Positions 1-7,989 of a DNA stretch of 51,846 nt are shown piece by piece; the stretch's first letter is position 1, and each line of letters opens with the position of its first letter. Below the pieces are notes generated by a model, which was not told the origin of the DNA, searched no databases, and worked only from the letters and a program-made list of their open reading frames with translations. The stretch is from NCBI GenBank assembly GCA_016781525.1, contig JADDQE010000027.1, forward strand, positions 1-51,846. The letters run 5' to 3'. The translations under genes were made by a program, and so were the position numbers. The stretch is from a bacterium (GTDB lineage: Bacteria; Chloroflexota; Chloroflexia; Chloroflexales; Kallotenuaceae).

Positions 1-234
1 CAATTTACACGTTGGCGAGGCGTGACAGGCGGTTATCCTAGCACCGCGGCAAGGCGTATTTGCGACCAAGACGATCATGCACGTGGGAATGGCGATCCTG
101 TAACTGCCGCTACCTGTTCTGCTGCAGCACGCTCGACCGGCTCTACGTGCCACAATGTTTGACTTGCCTTGGGCCCCAGGCAACAATGAAAGATCCATGC
201 AGAGGGCGGGCTATGCCCTCGTCTACGGAGCAGT
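1..234. other. left-edge region without a supported gene
   Basis: I see no convincing gene here. The short open frames on both strands overlap each other and show no family motif or clear ribosome binding site. The last bases hold the GGAG upstream of the methyltransferase start at 235, so part of this stretch is probably that gene's promoter and leader. Confidence 0.4.
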
Positions 235-867
235 ATGAGCATCCGCGAGGCATACAGCCAATGGGCCGACACCTACGACACCGACCGCAACTTAACACGT
301 GACCTTGATCAGCGGGTAACGCGGGATACATTGGAGGGAACCTCCTACGCTTCGATCCTCGAGCTGGGCTGCGGTACTGGAAAGAACACGGTGCTTCTGG
401 CTCAGCTGGGTACACGCGTCCAAGCATTAGATTTCTCGGAAGGCATGATTGGCCAAGCTCAGTCGAAGCTGAACTCACCAAACGTCACATTTTCGGTCGC
501 CGACCTCACTGAACCCTGGCCCTGTGTGAATCAATCTGTTGACCTCATCGTCTGCAACTTGGTACTCGAGCACATTGCCGATCTAGACTTCATCTTCGCC
601 CAAGCTGCGCGCGTGCTGGTCGAGCAGGGACGCTTCTTTCTGTGCGAGCTTCATCCCTTTCGACAGTATCAAGGAACACAGGCGAACTTCCAGCGCCGCG
701 CGCAACGAGTAGCTATTCCGGCGTTCGTGCACCATATCTCTGATTATCTCAGCGCCGCCGAGCGCCACGGATTTAGCCTCATACGTCTTGCAGAGTGGTG
801 GCACGAAGAGGACCAGGATAAGCCGCCGCGACTTGTGTCATTTATGTTTGAGAAAAAGGCACGGTAA
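235..867 (+). CDS. class I SAM-dependent methyltransferase
   Basis: A 210-residue Rossmann-type methyltransferase. Motif I, the SAM-binding glycine loop, is LELGCGTGKN near residues 42-51. The acidic end of beta-2 is the ALDFSEGM stretch, the adenine-contact region reads VADLTEPWP, and motif IV/V is CNLVLEHIADL. This order is typical of the Methyltransf_11/25 superfamily, which acts on small molecules. The C-terminal third (LCELHPFRQYQG, then a YLSAAERHGF helix and EWWHEED) resembles UbiE/BioC-like enzymes but does not fix a substrate. The ATG at 235 is preceded by GGAG at suitable spacing. No operon partner is visible because the next 850 bases are non-coding. The fold is certain; the substrate is unknown. 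Confidence 0.88.
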   Translation: MSIREAYSQWADTYDTDRNLTRDLDQRVTRDTLEGTSYASILELGCGTGKNTVLLAQLGTRVQALDFSEGMIGQAQSKLNSPNVTFSVADLTEPWPCVNQSVDLIVCNLVLEHIADLDFIFAQAARVLVEQGRFFLCELHPFRQYQGTQANFQRRAQRVAIPAFVHHISDYLSAAERHGFSLIRLAEWWHEEDQDKPPRLVSFMFEKKAR

Positions 868-1502
868 GGCGTGGACACGCCCCGGGCCGACCTCCCGCCG
901 TCAGGCTGATAAGCAGGATGGAGCACCTCGCAATACCTACCAAGAGTGCGCTCGTGGCCGTTAAGGTACAGCACGACCACCGGGGTGTTGCGCCTCGACG
1001 ATCTCAACCCTCATAGCCCCGTCCCGACTGTCCTAGCAACAGAGATTGTCGGAGTCCGCCTGAAACGCTACGCTGCCTTCCACATTGGGCCGGCGAGCCT
1101 TACGTTTGATTAGTGCCTCAAACATTTCCAGCGGGCTGCTGCACGGCCCCCTTGTAAAGGGGGCAATGGGCCCGGCAGTTGGCAGGACTCCATGAGGCGA
1201 GACAAGCCCGTTGCGGCACGACCTGGCAGCCCTTTCCCACGAGCAGGGATCGGCGATCGGCCGATTGCCGCCTACAATCGGTGGTTGACGCCTCGATACC
1301 TCTCCGAATAGAGGCAGTGCTCGCCTATTTGTACGATTTGTACAAGTGTGTGCCATCAAAGTTTGTTCGCACAGACCGTAGCAAGCAGCGCCTCGATTTT
1401 TTATAGTTGACACAAGCCAATCGCTTTCACGGCCGGGGTAAGTCAATCACCATGATACTAACGGATGGTCGGTCGACAAATCTCGGAGCAGAAACGCAAC
1501 AT
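868..1502. other. gene-poor region upstream of the amtB leader
   Basis: About 630 bases with no supported gene. The longest open frame (minus strand, 1033-1446) has no recognisable motif. Visible structures are an 8-bp hairpin (GCCCCCTT at 1146-1153 with AAGGGGGC at 1157-1164) and a direct repeat of ATTTGTAC at 1327-1334 and 1336-1343, whose right copy makes the palindrome TTGTACAA. A TTGACA at 1407-1412 has no convincing -10 partner. The repeat could be a regulator site, but this is weak. Confidence 0.35.
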
Positions 1503-1717
1503 GACGTTGATGGACCGTTAGCTCATCAACGTCCAGCGACTGGGCAGCATAATATCTCGCAGCATGAGGCTTGAACCACGGCCCAGCCTGACGCAACGCG
1601 AACAACGTGGCAGATGCAGATCATGAGGTAACCGATCCAACAGCTGACCAGCAGCGGTTACCACAATCGAGCAAGGCGATGCAGCCTTCACCCACGTCGG
1701 TGAAGGCTATCTTTTTT
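1503..1717 (+). promoter_or_regulatory. structured 5' leader of amtB (candidate attenuator)
   Basis: Three perfect stem-loops lie in order directly upstream of amtB. The first pairs GACGTTGATG (1503-1512) with CATCAACGTC (1524-1533). The second pairs GGTAACCG (1627-1634) with CGGTTACC (1655-1662). The third is an intrinsic-terminator hairpin at 1683-1708 followed by a T run. All lie in the sense orientation before the amtB ribosome binding site. This suggests transcription control inside the leader. I recognise no known riboswitch class, and only a weak 6-bp alternative partner for the terminator arm (GAGGCT, 1566-1571) is visible. Confidence 0.45.
1683..1717 (+). terminator. intrinsic-terminator hairpin just upstream of amtB
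   Basis: A perfect 10-bp stem pairs AGCCTTCACC (1683-1692) with GGTGAAGGCT (1699-1708) around a 6-base loop, followed by ATC and six T. It ends only 19 bases before the amtB ATG. It either terminates a short upstream transcript or acts as a leader attenuator of amtB. Confidence 0.7.
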
Positions 1718-1736
1718 AGCAGTGAAGGGGCGTGGA

Positions 1737-2966
1737 ATGGACGCAATTAGTGGCGCGGATACCGCGTGGGTACTTGTCTCGGCCGCACTGGTAATGTTGA
1801 TGACGCCGGCGCTCGGTCTATTCTACGGTGGGTTGGTGCGCCAAAAGAACGTGCTCTCAACGATCATGCACAGCTTCTTTATGCTCGCGCTGATCAGCGT
1901 TCAATGGGTTCTCTGGGGATACAGCCTTTCGTTCGGCCCTGACAAGGGTGGGTTAATCGGCGGACTTGAGTGGGTCGGTCTAGCTGGCGTTGGTGCGGAG
2001 CCAAACCCGACCTATGCAGCGACGATCCCGCACCAAGCCTTTATGGTTTACCAGATGATGTTCGCGGTCATCACACCAGCGCTGATCTCGGGGGCTTTCG
2101 CGGAGCGCAAACGCTTCAAGTCATTTGCGATCTTTTCCCTTCTGTGGGCCACGCTGGTCTACGCGCCAGTCGCGCACTGGGTCTGGGCTGATGGCGGCTG
2201 GATTCGGGGACTCGGCGCACTTGATTTCGCGGGTGGGACGGTGGTGCATATCACATCGGGGGTCTCCGCGCTGGTGTGTGCGCTCGTCCTTGGCAAGCGG
2301 ATCGGCCATGGGCAAGATTCAATGGAACCTCACAATGTCACGATGACCGTTGTTGGCACCGCGCTGCTCTGGTTCGGGTGGTTCGGCTTCAATGCGGGCA
2401 GCGCACTCGGCGCGAATGGGCTAGCCGTCAATGCCTTTGTGACCACCAATACTGCCGCCGCGATGGCGACGCTTACGTGGATGACGGCGAGCTGGATCCG
2501 TCATCAGCGCCCAAGTGTCCTCGGAGCAACCGCGGGCGCGGTAGCTGGGCTCGTCGGCATCACGCCCGCCGCCGGATTTGTCACACCAATGGCCGCGATC
2601 GCGATTGGCTTCGCGGCAGGGCTGAGCTGCTTCCTCGCGGTCGAGTACATCGTACGGCCGCGGGTCGACGATGCACTTGACGTCTTCGGCGTCCACGGTG
2701 TCGGCGGCATCCTGGGCGCACTCCTGACTGGCGTGTTCGCTTCCAAGGCGGTCAACCCCGCCGGCGCCGATGGCTTACTGTATGGTAACCCGGGGCTGCT
2801 CGGCATTCAAGCCCTGGCCGTAGTCGTGGTCGCGCTCTATGCTGCCGCCGTCACCTGGGGCCTGCTCAAGCTCATCGACCTCACCTGGGGCATCCGCGTG
2901 TCGGCCGACGACGAGATCCGCGGTCTAGACGTGACTCAGCACGGCGAGCCCGCGTATCAGATGTAA
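1737..2966 (+). CDS. amtB: ammonium transporter (Amt family)
   Basis: A 409-residue Amt/MEP/Rh channel moving ammonium across the cytoplasmic membrane. It has about eleven hydrophobic segments. Family landmarks are LGLFYGGLVRQKN near the N-terminus, the FAERKRFKSF loop, the first pore histidine in DFAGGTVVHITSG, the WFGWFGFNAGSA segment, and the second pore histidine in DVFGVHGVGG. The twin-histidine pair is therefore intact. The ATG at 1737 is chosen over the GTG at 1722 because AAGGGG at 1725-1730 sits at ribosome-binding distance and the protein then starts like its relatives. No P-II gene (glnK) follows; instead there is a tiny membrane peptide gene at 3013. A terminator-like hairpin in the leader suggests regulation during transcription, presumably linked to nitrogen status. 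Function is secure; the regulation is inferred. Confidence 0.96.
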   Translation: MDAISGADTAWVLVSAALVMLMTPALGLFYGGLVRQKNVLSTIMHSFFMLALISVQWVLWGYSLSFGPDKGGLIGGLEWVGLAGVGAEPNPTYAATIPHQAFMVYQMMFAVITPALISGAFAERKRFKSFAIFSLLWATLVYAPVAHWVWADGGWIRGLGALDFAGGTVVHITSGVSALVCALVLGKRIGHGQDSMEPHNVTMTVVGTALLWFGWFGFNAGSALGANGLAVNAFVTTNTAAAMATLTWMTASWIRHQRPSVLGATAGAVAGLVGITPAAGFVTPMAAIAIGFAAGLSCFLAVEYIVRPRVDDALDVFGVHGVGGILGALLTGVFASKAVNPAGADGLLYGNPGLLGIQALAVVVVALYAAAVTWGLLKLIDLTWGIRVSADDEIRGLDVTQHGEPAYQM

Positions 2967-3012
2967 TCCGGATATCCGTACCTTGTATCAACAATATGAC
3001 TGGAGGAGAACA

Positions 3013-3165
3013 ATGGAGCTCATGATTGCCCTGGTACTGTTCGTCGCTATCGTCGCCTGCTGGCTCGTCCTGCCCGGAAGCACATCCACTAAGGCAGCAG
3101 CTAACGAGCAAACCAGGCCCGAAGCCAAGCCCGACATGCGCGGCGCTGCCCGACACGCCGCATAA
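3013..3165 (+). CDS. small single-span membrane protein downstream of amtB
   Basis: A 50-residue protein. Residues 3-20 (MELMIALVLFVAIVACWL) form one strongly hydrophobic helix, followed by a polar, charged C-terminus (TRPEAKPDMRGAARHAA). The ATG at 3013 is preceded by GGAGGAG, an excellent ribosome binding site, so translation is likely despite the short length. It lies 46 bases after amtB and before a strong terminator, so the two genes probably share a transcript. I recognise no family. It could be an accessory peptide of the transporter, but that rests on position only. Confidence 0.6.
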   Translation: MELMIALVLFVAIVACWLVLPGSTSTKAAANEQTRPEAKPDMRGAARHAA

Positions 3166-3208
3166 AACTCTGAACCTCCCCGACAACCGAGAGCGGACGC
3201 GCGTTACG

Positions 3209-3249
3209 AACAGGATCGTCGCCATTGTCGCTGGCGACGATCCTGTTTT
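3209..3249 (+). terminator. strong intrinsic terminator of the amtB transcript
   Basis: A perfect 15-bp stem pairs AACAGGATCGTCGCC (3209-3223) with GGCGACGATCCTGTT (3233-3247) around a 9-base loop, followed by T-rich sequence. It separates the amtB unit from the lysine operon. Confidence 0.85.
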
Positions 3250-3344
3250 ATACTCGGTAACGACGGGCGTTCATAGAGGTCTGTAAGAGCGGCGTGGCAC
3301 GGGGCAAAGCGACGACCGACGACCAACTTGCGAAAAATATCCTC

Positions 3345-3373
3345 TTGACAGATTGGAGTAGTTGCAGTATCCT
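3345..3373 (+). promoter_or_regulatory. sigma-70-type promoter of the lysine operon
   Basis: A perfect TTGACA (3345-3350) and a TATCCT -10 box (3368-3373) are separated by exactly 17 bases. Transcription would start near 3380, about 19 bases before the leader-peptide ATG. It is the best promoter match I saw in the window. Confidence 0.75.
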
Positions 3374-3398
3374 CGCACCGAGCAATGAAAGGTTTGGA

Positions 3399-3473
3399 AT
3401 GAGCGACGTCTCGATCCAACTGAATAGCAAAAAAAGCGCGAGCAAAAAAAGCCGGACCATAGCGTCTGGTTAG
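3399..3473 (+). CDS. lysine-rich leader peptide (attenuator peptide)
   Basis: A 24-codon open frame between the promoter and the lysine operon terminator. Its centre reads NSKKSASKKSR: two Lys-Lys pairs, all AAA codons at 3429-3434 and 3444-3449. That is 4 lysines in 24 residues, in front of an operon that makes lysine. AAAGG at 3388-3392 lies 6 bases before the ATG. The stop codon (TAG, 3471-3473) falls inside the sequence that can pair with the terminator's left arm, as expected if ribosome position chooses between antiterminator and terminator. The peptide itself probably has no function beyond being translated. It is too short for ordinary gene callers. The combination of promoter, codons and alternative pairings makes chance unlikely. 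Confidence 0.8.
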   Translation: MSDVSIQLNSKKSASKKSRTIASG

Positions 3474-3520
3474 TGCTGCTTGCGCGTCAATATCCCAATG
3501 ACACAGCCGCCTGACCAGAT
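3464..3520 (+). promoter_or_regulatory. antiterminator pairing of the lysine attenuator
   Basis: GTCTGGTTAG (3464-3473), the last codons and stop of the leader peptide, can pair with CTGACCAGAT (3511-3520). This gives 10 consecutive pairs, two of them G-U. It would sequester most of the left arm of the terminator at 3508-3517. A ribosome stalled at the second Lys pair (3444-3449) would cover RNA to about 3460 and leave 3464-3473 free, favouring readthrough. A ribosome that reaches the stop codon would mask it and allow termination. A small competing hairpin (ACCA 3456-3459 with TGGT 3467-3470) could act as the protector. This is inference from base pairing. Confidence 0.7.
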
Positions 3521-3540
3521 ATGGTCAGGCGTTTTTGTTT
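3508..3540 (+). terminator. attenuator terminator of the lysine operon
   Basis: A perfect stem pairs CGCCTGACCA (3508-3517) with TGGTCAGGCG (3522-3531), closed by a 4-base GATA loop, followed by TTTTTGTTT. It lies between the operon promoter and the first structural gene, with no other gene end nearby, so its likely role is premature termination. Confidence 0.9.
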
Positions 3541-3572
3541 GTCCACGCCATCAATCACTTAAGGAGAGCGCC

Positions 3573-3704
3573 ATGTTGATCATCTATTCGAAACGCCTGC
3601 CTGCCCTCGGTCACACGTCCGCCGTTAACAACATCGATTCTAGGAGCAGGCACCATGGTTGGGGATATTCGGAACGTTCAGGTCGTCGACAGCACGCTGC
3701 GTGA
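3573..3704 (+). CDS. possible 43-residue upstream ORF overlapping homocitrate synthase
   Basis: An ATG at 3573 follows a near-perfect AAGGAG (3561-3566). The frame stays open for 43 codons and ends about 50 bases inside the homocitrate synthase gene, in a different frame. The N-terminus (MLIIYSKRLPAL) is mildly hydrophobic and the rest is Arg/His-rich. I recognise no family. Its overlap with the next gene's start and ribosome binding site would allow translational coupling, but the frame could also be a chance reading of leader sequence. Confidence 0.35.
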   Translation: MLIIYSKRLPALGHTSAVNNIDSRSRHHGWGYSERSGRRQHAA

Positions 3705-4848
3705 GGGTGAGCAGTTTGCGCTCGCGCATTTTTCGACCGCACAAAAGTTGGACATCGCCCGCGCGCTTGATGCGTTCGGCGTTGAATACCTCGAGCTGAC
3801 ATCACCAATCGCCTCACCGCAGAGCGAGCACGATCTTCGCCAAGTCACGGGCCTCGATCTTTCGGCCCGCATCCTGACCCACACACGGTGCAATCAAGCA
3901 GATGTACTGCGCGCGATCGACTGCGGCGTCGACGGCGTCAATCTCCTGTTCGGCACGTCACGCCAGCTACGCGCGGCCAGTCACCGTCGCGACCTTGACC
4001 AAGTGCTCGACGAAGCAACACAGGTCATCCGTCTCGTACAAGACGCTGGCATCGAGGTTCGCTTCTCCTGTGAGGACGCATTCCGCACCGACCCCGCCGA
4101 CCTGCTCCGTATCTACACCACCATCGACGCGCTGGGCGTCGAGCGCGTTGGCGTCGCGGACACCGTCGGAATTGCGACGCCGCGTGATGTCGAGCGGCTG
4201 GTCGGACTGGTGCGCGCAGCGGTACGCTGTGATATCGAGTTCCATGGTCACAATGACGGTGGCTGCGCGATCGCAAACGCTCACGCTGCGCTCCAGACGG
4301 GCGCCACGCATATCGATACCACCGTGCTTGGCATTGGAGAACGAAATGGTATCACCTCACTTTCTGGCCTGATTGCGCGCCTGTATCTTTCAAATCCGGC
4401 ACTGGTTGCACACTACAATCTAGCCTTTTTGCCCGACATAGATACGCTCGTCGCACGCGCCGTCGGCATCGCAATCCCCTTCAACTCCTGCATCACCGGC
4501 GAGACGGCTTTTACCCACAAGGCCGGCCTCCACACGAATGCCGTCCTCCGCGATCCGAGCGCCTACGAGGTGCTCGACCCGCAGCTGTTTGGCCGCGGAC
4601 GCGCCGTCCTGCTTGGTCATCGACTTGTGGGGCGTAACGCGATCATGCATCGCGCGTCTGAGCTCGGCATCGTGCTCAGCGATGAGCAGAGCCGCCGCGT
4701 TACACGCGAGCTGAAAGCCCGCGCGGACGAGCGCCCGCTGAGCGACGGCGAGGTCGATGCCCTGATCCGAGTCGGAGCGCTCGGCAGCGAAATGCTCAAC
4801 GTCGAAGCGGCGCCCACGCCGCTCCAAAGTCGATCATTCTTGCAGTAA
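3655..4848 (+). CDS. lysS: homocitrate synthase
   Basis: A 397-residue enzyme that condenses acetyl-CoA with 2-oxoglutarate, the committed step of the alpha-aminoadipate lysine pathway. The N-terminal TIM barrel carries DSTLREGEQF, the family signature that includes the metal and substrate Asp/Arg. Later marks are FSCEDAFRTDP, FHGHNDGGCAIANA with the metal-binding histidines, and GIGERNGITSL. It could be confused with isopropylmalate synthase, but REGEQF and its place at the head of a LysW operon favour homocitrate synthase (lys20/nifV type). The C-terminal part is short and lacks a full LeuA allosteric domain. The ATG at 3655 has AGGAG at 3642-3646. Expression is probably controlled by the lysine attenuator upstream. 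Identity is high; minor overlap in function with LeuA cannot be excluded. Confidence 0.92.
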   Translation: MVGDIRNVQVVDSTLREGEQFALAHFSTAQKLDIARALDAFGVEYLELTSPIASPQSEHDLRQVTGLDLSARILTHTRCNQADVLRAIDCGVDGVNLLFGTSRQLRAASHRRDLDQVLDEATQVIRLVQDAGIEVRFSCEDAFRTDPADLLRIYTTIDALGVERVGVADTVGIATPRDVERLVGLVRAAVRCDIEFHGHNDGGCAIANAHAALQTGATHIDTTVLGIGERNGITSLSGLIARLYLSNPALVAHYNLAFLPDIDTLVARAVGIAIPFNSCITGETAFTHKAGLHTNAVLRDPSAYEVLDPQLFGRGRAVLLGHRLVGRNAIMHRASELGIVLSDEQSRRVTRELKARADERPLSDGEVDALIRVGALGSEMLNVEAAPTPLQSRSFLQ

Positions 4849-4907
4849 GCAGCCATGTTCGACACGGGATGCCGTTGATCCTGAACAGATATTTTAGGGG
4901 AAAGCAT

Positions 4908-6197
4908 ATGCCGCAAACTCTTTCAGAACAGATTCTGTCGAATGCCGCTGGACGACACGTGCGGGCTGGAGATATCGTAACTGCGCGCATCGACCTGGCG
5001 ATGGTCCACGATAGCATTGCGCCAAGCGTGATTCGAATCTTGCACGAGGAGCTCGGCGCTGAACATGTCTGGAACGCCGGCCGGATTGCGGTCGCGATCG
5101 ACCACGTAGCACCGGCCGCCACCACCCAAACTGCCGAGTCGCAAAACCGGCTGCGCGCGTGGGTTCGCAAGGAGGGTATCCAACACTTCTTTGACGCCGG
5201 GCGTGGCATCGCGCACCAGGTGCTGATCGAAGAGGGGCTGGCCCAACCGGGGATGCTCGTTGTCGGCTCCGACTCGCACTCCACCGCCTATGGGGCCGTG
5301 GGCGCGTTCGGCACCGGCATGGGCGCGACTGATATCGCGCTCGCGCTGGCGACCGGGCAAACGTGGCTGCGGGTACCCGAGACAATCCGCGTGCAGGCGC
5401 GGGGACGGCTCCGCGCCGGGGTTACGGCCAAGGACGTTGCGCTACGGATCGCCCGCGACCTACGCGCGGACGGAGCAACCTACCAGACGATCGAGTACCA
5501 CGGTTTCGACAGGTTCAGCTTGGGTGAGCGCACCACGCTCACGACGATGGCGATCGAGGTCGGCGGCAAGGCCGGCGTTGTTCCACCAACCGGGCTCGCT
5601 CTCGCCGATCGAAGCGTACCCAACTGGCTCAGGGTTGAGCCGGGCGCCACCTACAGTCGGACGTTGGAGATTGACCTGGACGAGCTGACGCCGCAGATCG
5701 CGGAGCCCAACCACGTGGACAACGTCGTCGACCTGCGGGACGTCGGGCGGGTCAACGTCGACGTCGTGTACCTGGGCACGTGTACCAATGGCCGCCACGA
5801 GGATTTGGCAGCCGCCGCGCGCATCCTTCAAGGCCGCCGGATCGCACCAGGCGTCCGGATGATGGTTGTTCCTGCGTCAAGTGAAGCGCTCCAGCTTGCC
5901 GTCGCCGACGGAACCATTAGCACCCTGCTCGCCGCTGGGGCGACGCTTGGAACTCCGGGCTGTGGCGCCTGTATTGGCCGACACATGGGGGTGCTTGCGC
6001 CCGGTGATGTGGCCCTGTTCACCGGCAACCGCAATTTCCGAGGGCGGATGGGCCATCCAGATGCCCAGATCTACCTGGGCTCGCCCGAGGTTGCTGCGGC
6101 CACCGCGATCGCCGGCTACATTGCGGACCCGCGAGAAGTCGTCGCCGTCGAGCCAAGAGCCGAGAGCAGCACCGTCATTCCGCTCATGAGCTCGTAG
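4908..6197 (+). CDS. lysT: homoaconitase large subunit
   Basis: A 429-residue iron-sulfur dehydratase subunit that, with the next gene product, converts homocitrate to homoisocitrate. It shows aconitase-family landmarks: [40 protein letters not shown] with the first cluster cysteine, and [14 protein letters not shown] with the other two. [20 protein letters not shown] completes the active-site set. The length matches the prokaryotic two-subunit LeuC/HacA type. The ATG at 4908 has AGGGGAAAG upstream; the upstream extension to 4869 lacks family similarity. LeuC and HacA are close relatives, so the lysine role rests on operon context. Confidence 0.92.
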   Translation: MPQTLSEQILSNAAGRHVRAGDIVTARIDLAMVHDSIAPSVIRILHEELGAEHVWNAGRIAVAIDHVAPAATTQTAESQNRLRAWVRKEGIQHFFDAGRGIAHQVLIEEGLAQPGMLVVGSDSHSTAYGAVGAFGTGMGATDIALALATGQTWLRVPETIRVQARGRLRAGVTAKDVALRIARDLRADGATYQTIEYHGFDRFSLGERTTLTTMAIEVGGKAGVVPPTGLALADRSVPNWLRVEPGATYSRTLEIDLDELTPQIAEPNHVDNVVDLRDVGRVNVDVVYLGTCTNGRHEDLAAAARILQGRRIAPGVRMMVVPASSEALQLAVADGTISTLLAAGATLGTPGCGACIGRHMGVLAPGDVALFTGNRNFRGRMGHPDAQIYLGSPEVAAATAIAGYIADPREVVAVEPRAESSTVIPLMSS

Positions 6198-6220
6198 TTC
6201 CAGAATTTGGAGGTTTTTCC

Positions 6221-6715
6221 ATGGCACGTGTATGGCGCTTCGGCGAAGATGTGAATACAGACCAGATCGTTCCCGGCCGTTTCGCCCCGTATGTCACCAG
6301 CGAGGCAGAGCTCCGTAAGTATCCATTTATCGAAGCACGTCCCGAGTTTGCTTCATCGGTCGTGCCGGGTGACATCATCGTCGCGGGTCGCAACTTTGGC
6401 TGCGGCTCATCCCGTGAGTATGCTCCCCAAGCGCTGAAGCTGGTCGGCATAGGCGCGATCATCGCCCCGAGCTTTGCGCGTATCTTTTTTCGTAATGGGC
6501 TAAATCTCGGAATTCCGCTCTTTGAGGCTGATTTGCAATGGCTACCGGACGGAGCCGAGGTAGAGCTCAACCCTGAGCAGGCTGTTTTGCGGTTCGAGGA
6601 TCGCAGCGTTCAGCTGCCACATCCGCCGGCTTGGATGCAAGCTGTTTGGAGTGCCGGTGGTATCGTTCCCTATTTTCGCGAGCACGGCCGCTTCCCGGGC
6701 GAGGCGGCGCAGTGA
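6221..6715 (+). CDS. lysU: homoaconitase small subunit
   Basis: A 164-residue LeuD/HacB-type swivelling domain that completes the homoaconitase active site. It begins [17 protein letters not shown], the typical family start, and has [14 protein letters not shown], the conserved loop containing the catalytic serine, and [16 protein letters not shown]. An ATG at 6221 lies 23 bases after lysT with GGAGG upstream. The stop overlaps the next start in GTGA, implying translational coupling. Assignment to lysine rather than leucine synthesis comes from the neighbours. Confidence 0.92.
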   Translation: MARVWRFGEDVNTDQIVPGRFAPYVTSEAELRKYPFIEARPEFASSVVPGDIIVAGRNFGCGSSREYAPQALKLVGIGAIIAPSFARIFFRNGLNLGIPLFEADLQWLPDGAEVELNPEQAVLRFEDRSVQLPHPPAWMQAVWSAGGIVPYFREHGRFPGEAAQ

Positions 6716-7737
6716 TCTACCGTATCGCATTACTGCCCGGCGACGGCATCGGGCAGGAGGTTATACCTGTGGCACAGGCTGTGCTTGAGGCCGCGGGCCT
6801 TGACGCACGCTTCACCGAATGGCCGATCGGCTGGAGCTGCTTCGAGCAGGAGGGTACCGCGCTTCCGCCAGAGACACTCGCCGCCGTGCGCGAGGCCGAC
6901 GCAGCGCTACTGGGCGCGGTCAGCTCACCTTCACGGCGGGTCGCGGGCTACCGAAGCCCAGTCGTCGGGTTACGGCGGGAGCTGAATCTGTATGCCTGTA
7001 TCCGGCCGGTACGAACGCCGCCGCTGCCGGGAGCGCGGCCCAACGTGGACCTTGTGGTGGTGCGGGAGAACAGCGAAGGCTTGTATGTCGGTCAGGAGGA
7101 GCGCAACGGGGACACAGCGATTGCTCGCCGCGTCATTACGGCCGGCGCCAGTCGTCGGATCGCGGAGTGGGCGCTGAGCTACGCGCGCCGCCACGACCGA
7201 CAGCGCATTACGTTAGTCCACAAGGCAAACGTGCTGCGCGAAACCTGCGGCCTGTTCCGCGAGTCGGCGCTTGACGTGCTTGACGGCACCGACGGCATCC
7301 AGGTGGACGAGCTGCTCGTCGACACTGCTGCGTACCAGCTGGTGCGCAATCCCGAGCGCTTCGATGTGATCGTCACCACGAACTTGTTTGGCGATATTCT
7401 TTCGGATGCGGCGAGCGCATGGGGTGGCGGCCTGGGCATCGCGGCATCGGCTAACATCGGAGAGCACCACGCGGTCTTCGAGCCCGTCCACGGCTCGGCG
7501 CCGGATATCGCACGACGCGGCATCGCCAACCCTCTCGCCGCGTTTGGAGCCGCCGTGCTGCTGCTCGACCACCTTGGCGAGACCGAGCGTGCTCAGTCCG
7601 TCCGGGCCGCCGTCGACTCGGCGCTGGGCGCCGGCCTTTGGACACCTGATCTTGGCGGCAGCGCAACCACTGCTCAGGTGACGGAGTACGTTATCAATCG
7701 GCTACACCAATACTCGGCTGGAGTTTCCAGCCATTAG
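6712..7737 (+). CDS. hicd: homoisocitrate dehydrogenase
   Basis: A 341-residue beta-decarboxylating dehydrogenase converting homoisocitrate to 2-oxoadipate with NAD(P). Landmarks are [12 protein letters not shown] at the N-terminus, the substrate-specificity region around [28 protein letters not shown] with the catalytic Tyr, [10 protein letters not shown] with the catalytic Lys, [14 protein letters not shown] with the metal Asp pair, and [12 protein letters not shown]. The GTG at 6712 is chosen because it overlaps the stop of lysU (GTGA), restores the usual N-terminus and gives family length. Isopropylmalate or isocitrate dehydrogenase are the alternatives; the operon argues for homoisocitrate. 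Confidence 0.9.
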   Translation: MIYRIALLPGDGIGQEVIPVAQAVLEAAGLDARFTEWPIGWSCFEQEGTALPPETLAAVREADAALLGAVSSPSRRVAGYRSPVVGLRRELNLYACIRPVRTPPLPGARPNVDLVVVRENSEGLYVGQEERNGDTAIARRVITAGASRRIAEWALSYARRHDRQRITLVHKANVLRETCGLFRESALDVLDGTDGIQVDELLVDTAAYQLVRNPERFDVIVTTNLFGDILSDAASAWGGGLGIAASANIGEHHAVFEPVHGSAPDIARRGIANPLAAFGAAVLLLDHLGETERAQSVRAAVDSALGAGLWTPDLGGSATTAQVTEYVINRLHQYSAGVSSH

Positions 7738-7755
7738 ATGTAAAGGATTAATCTC

Positions 7756-7917
7756 ATGAACTGCCCAGAATGTGATGCCACACTTACACTCAACCCCGAC
7801 CTGATCGAAGGGGAGATCGTTCCCTGCCCCGACTGCGGCTCCGAGCTGGAAGTCGTCTCGGTGGATCCAGTGGAGCTGGTGCTTGCGCCACAAATCGAAG
7901 AGGACTGGGGCGAGTAA
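7756..7917 (+). CDS. lysW: LysW amino-group carrier protein
   Basis: A 53-residue acidic carrier that is coupled through its C-terminal glutamate to the amino group of alpha-aminoadipate and carries the intermediate through LysX, LysZ, LysY, LysJ and LysK. Two CxxC pairs (Cys3/Cys6 in NCPEC and Cys24/Cys27 in PCPDC) form a zinc ribbon. The C-terminus is EEDWGE, matching the invariant EDWGE end of LysW. The gene is easy to miss because of its size; AAAGGA at 7742-7747 sets the ATG at 7756. Its place directly before lysX is the usual arrangement. Confidence 0.96.
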   Translation: MNCPECDATLTLNPDLIEGEIVPCPDCGSELEVVSVDPVELVLAPQIEEDWGE

Positions 7918-7989
7918 GCGCCGGAAGTGCGCATCCCGGGGCGTGCAGCGCACCTCTCGGATGCGCACCCCTTCATCAATGAGGTATCT

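Noticed and set aside
1033-1446. A 137-codon minus-strand frame in the amtB upstream region
   Set aside because: Composition is random-looking, with no motif and no ribosome site.
3385-3402. A five-codon frame (MKGLE) overlapping the leader peptide start
   Set aside because: It has no ribosome site and no lysine-pair codons; the downstream ATG at 3399 fits the attenuator far better.
3374-3572. An L-box lysine riboswitch upstream of lysS
   Set aside because: No L-box-like conserved core was seen. The short leader with Lys codons and alternative hairpins explains the region better.
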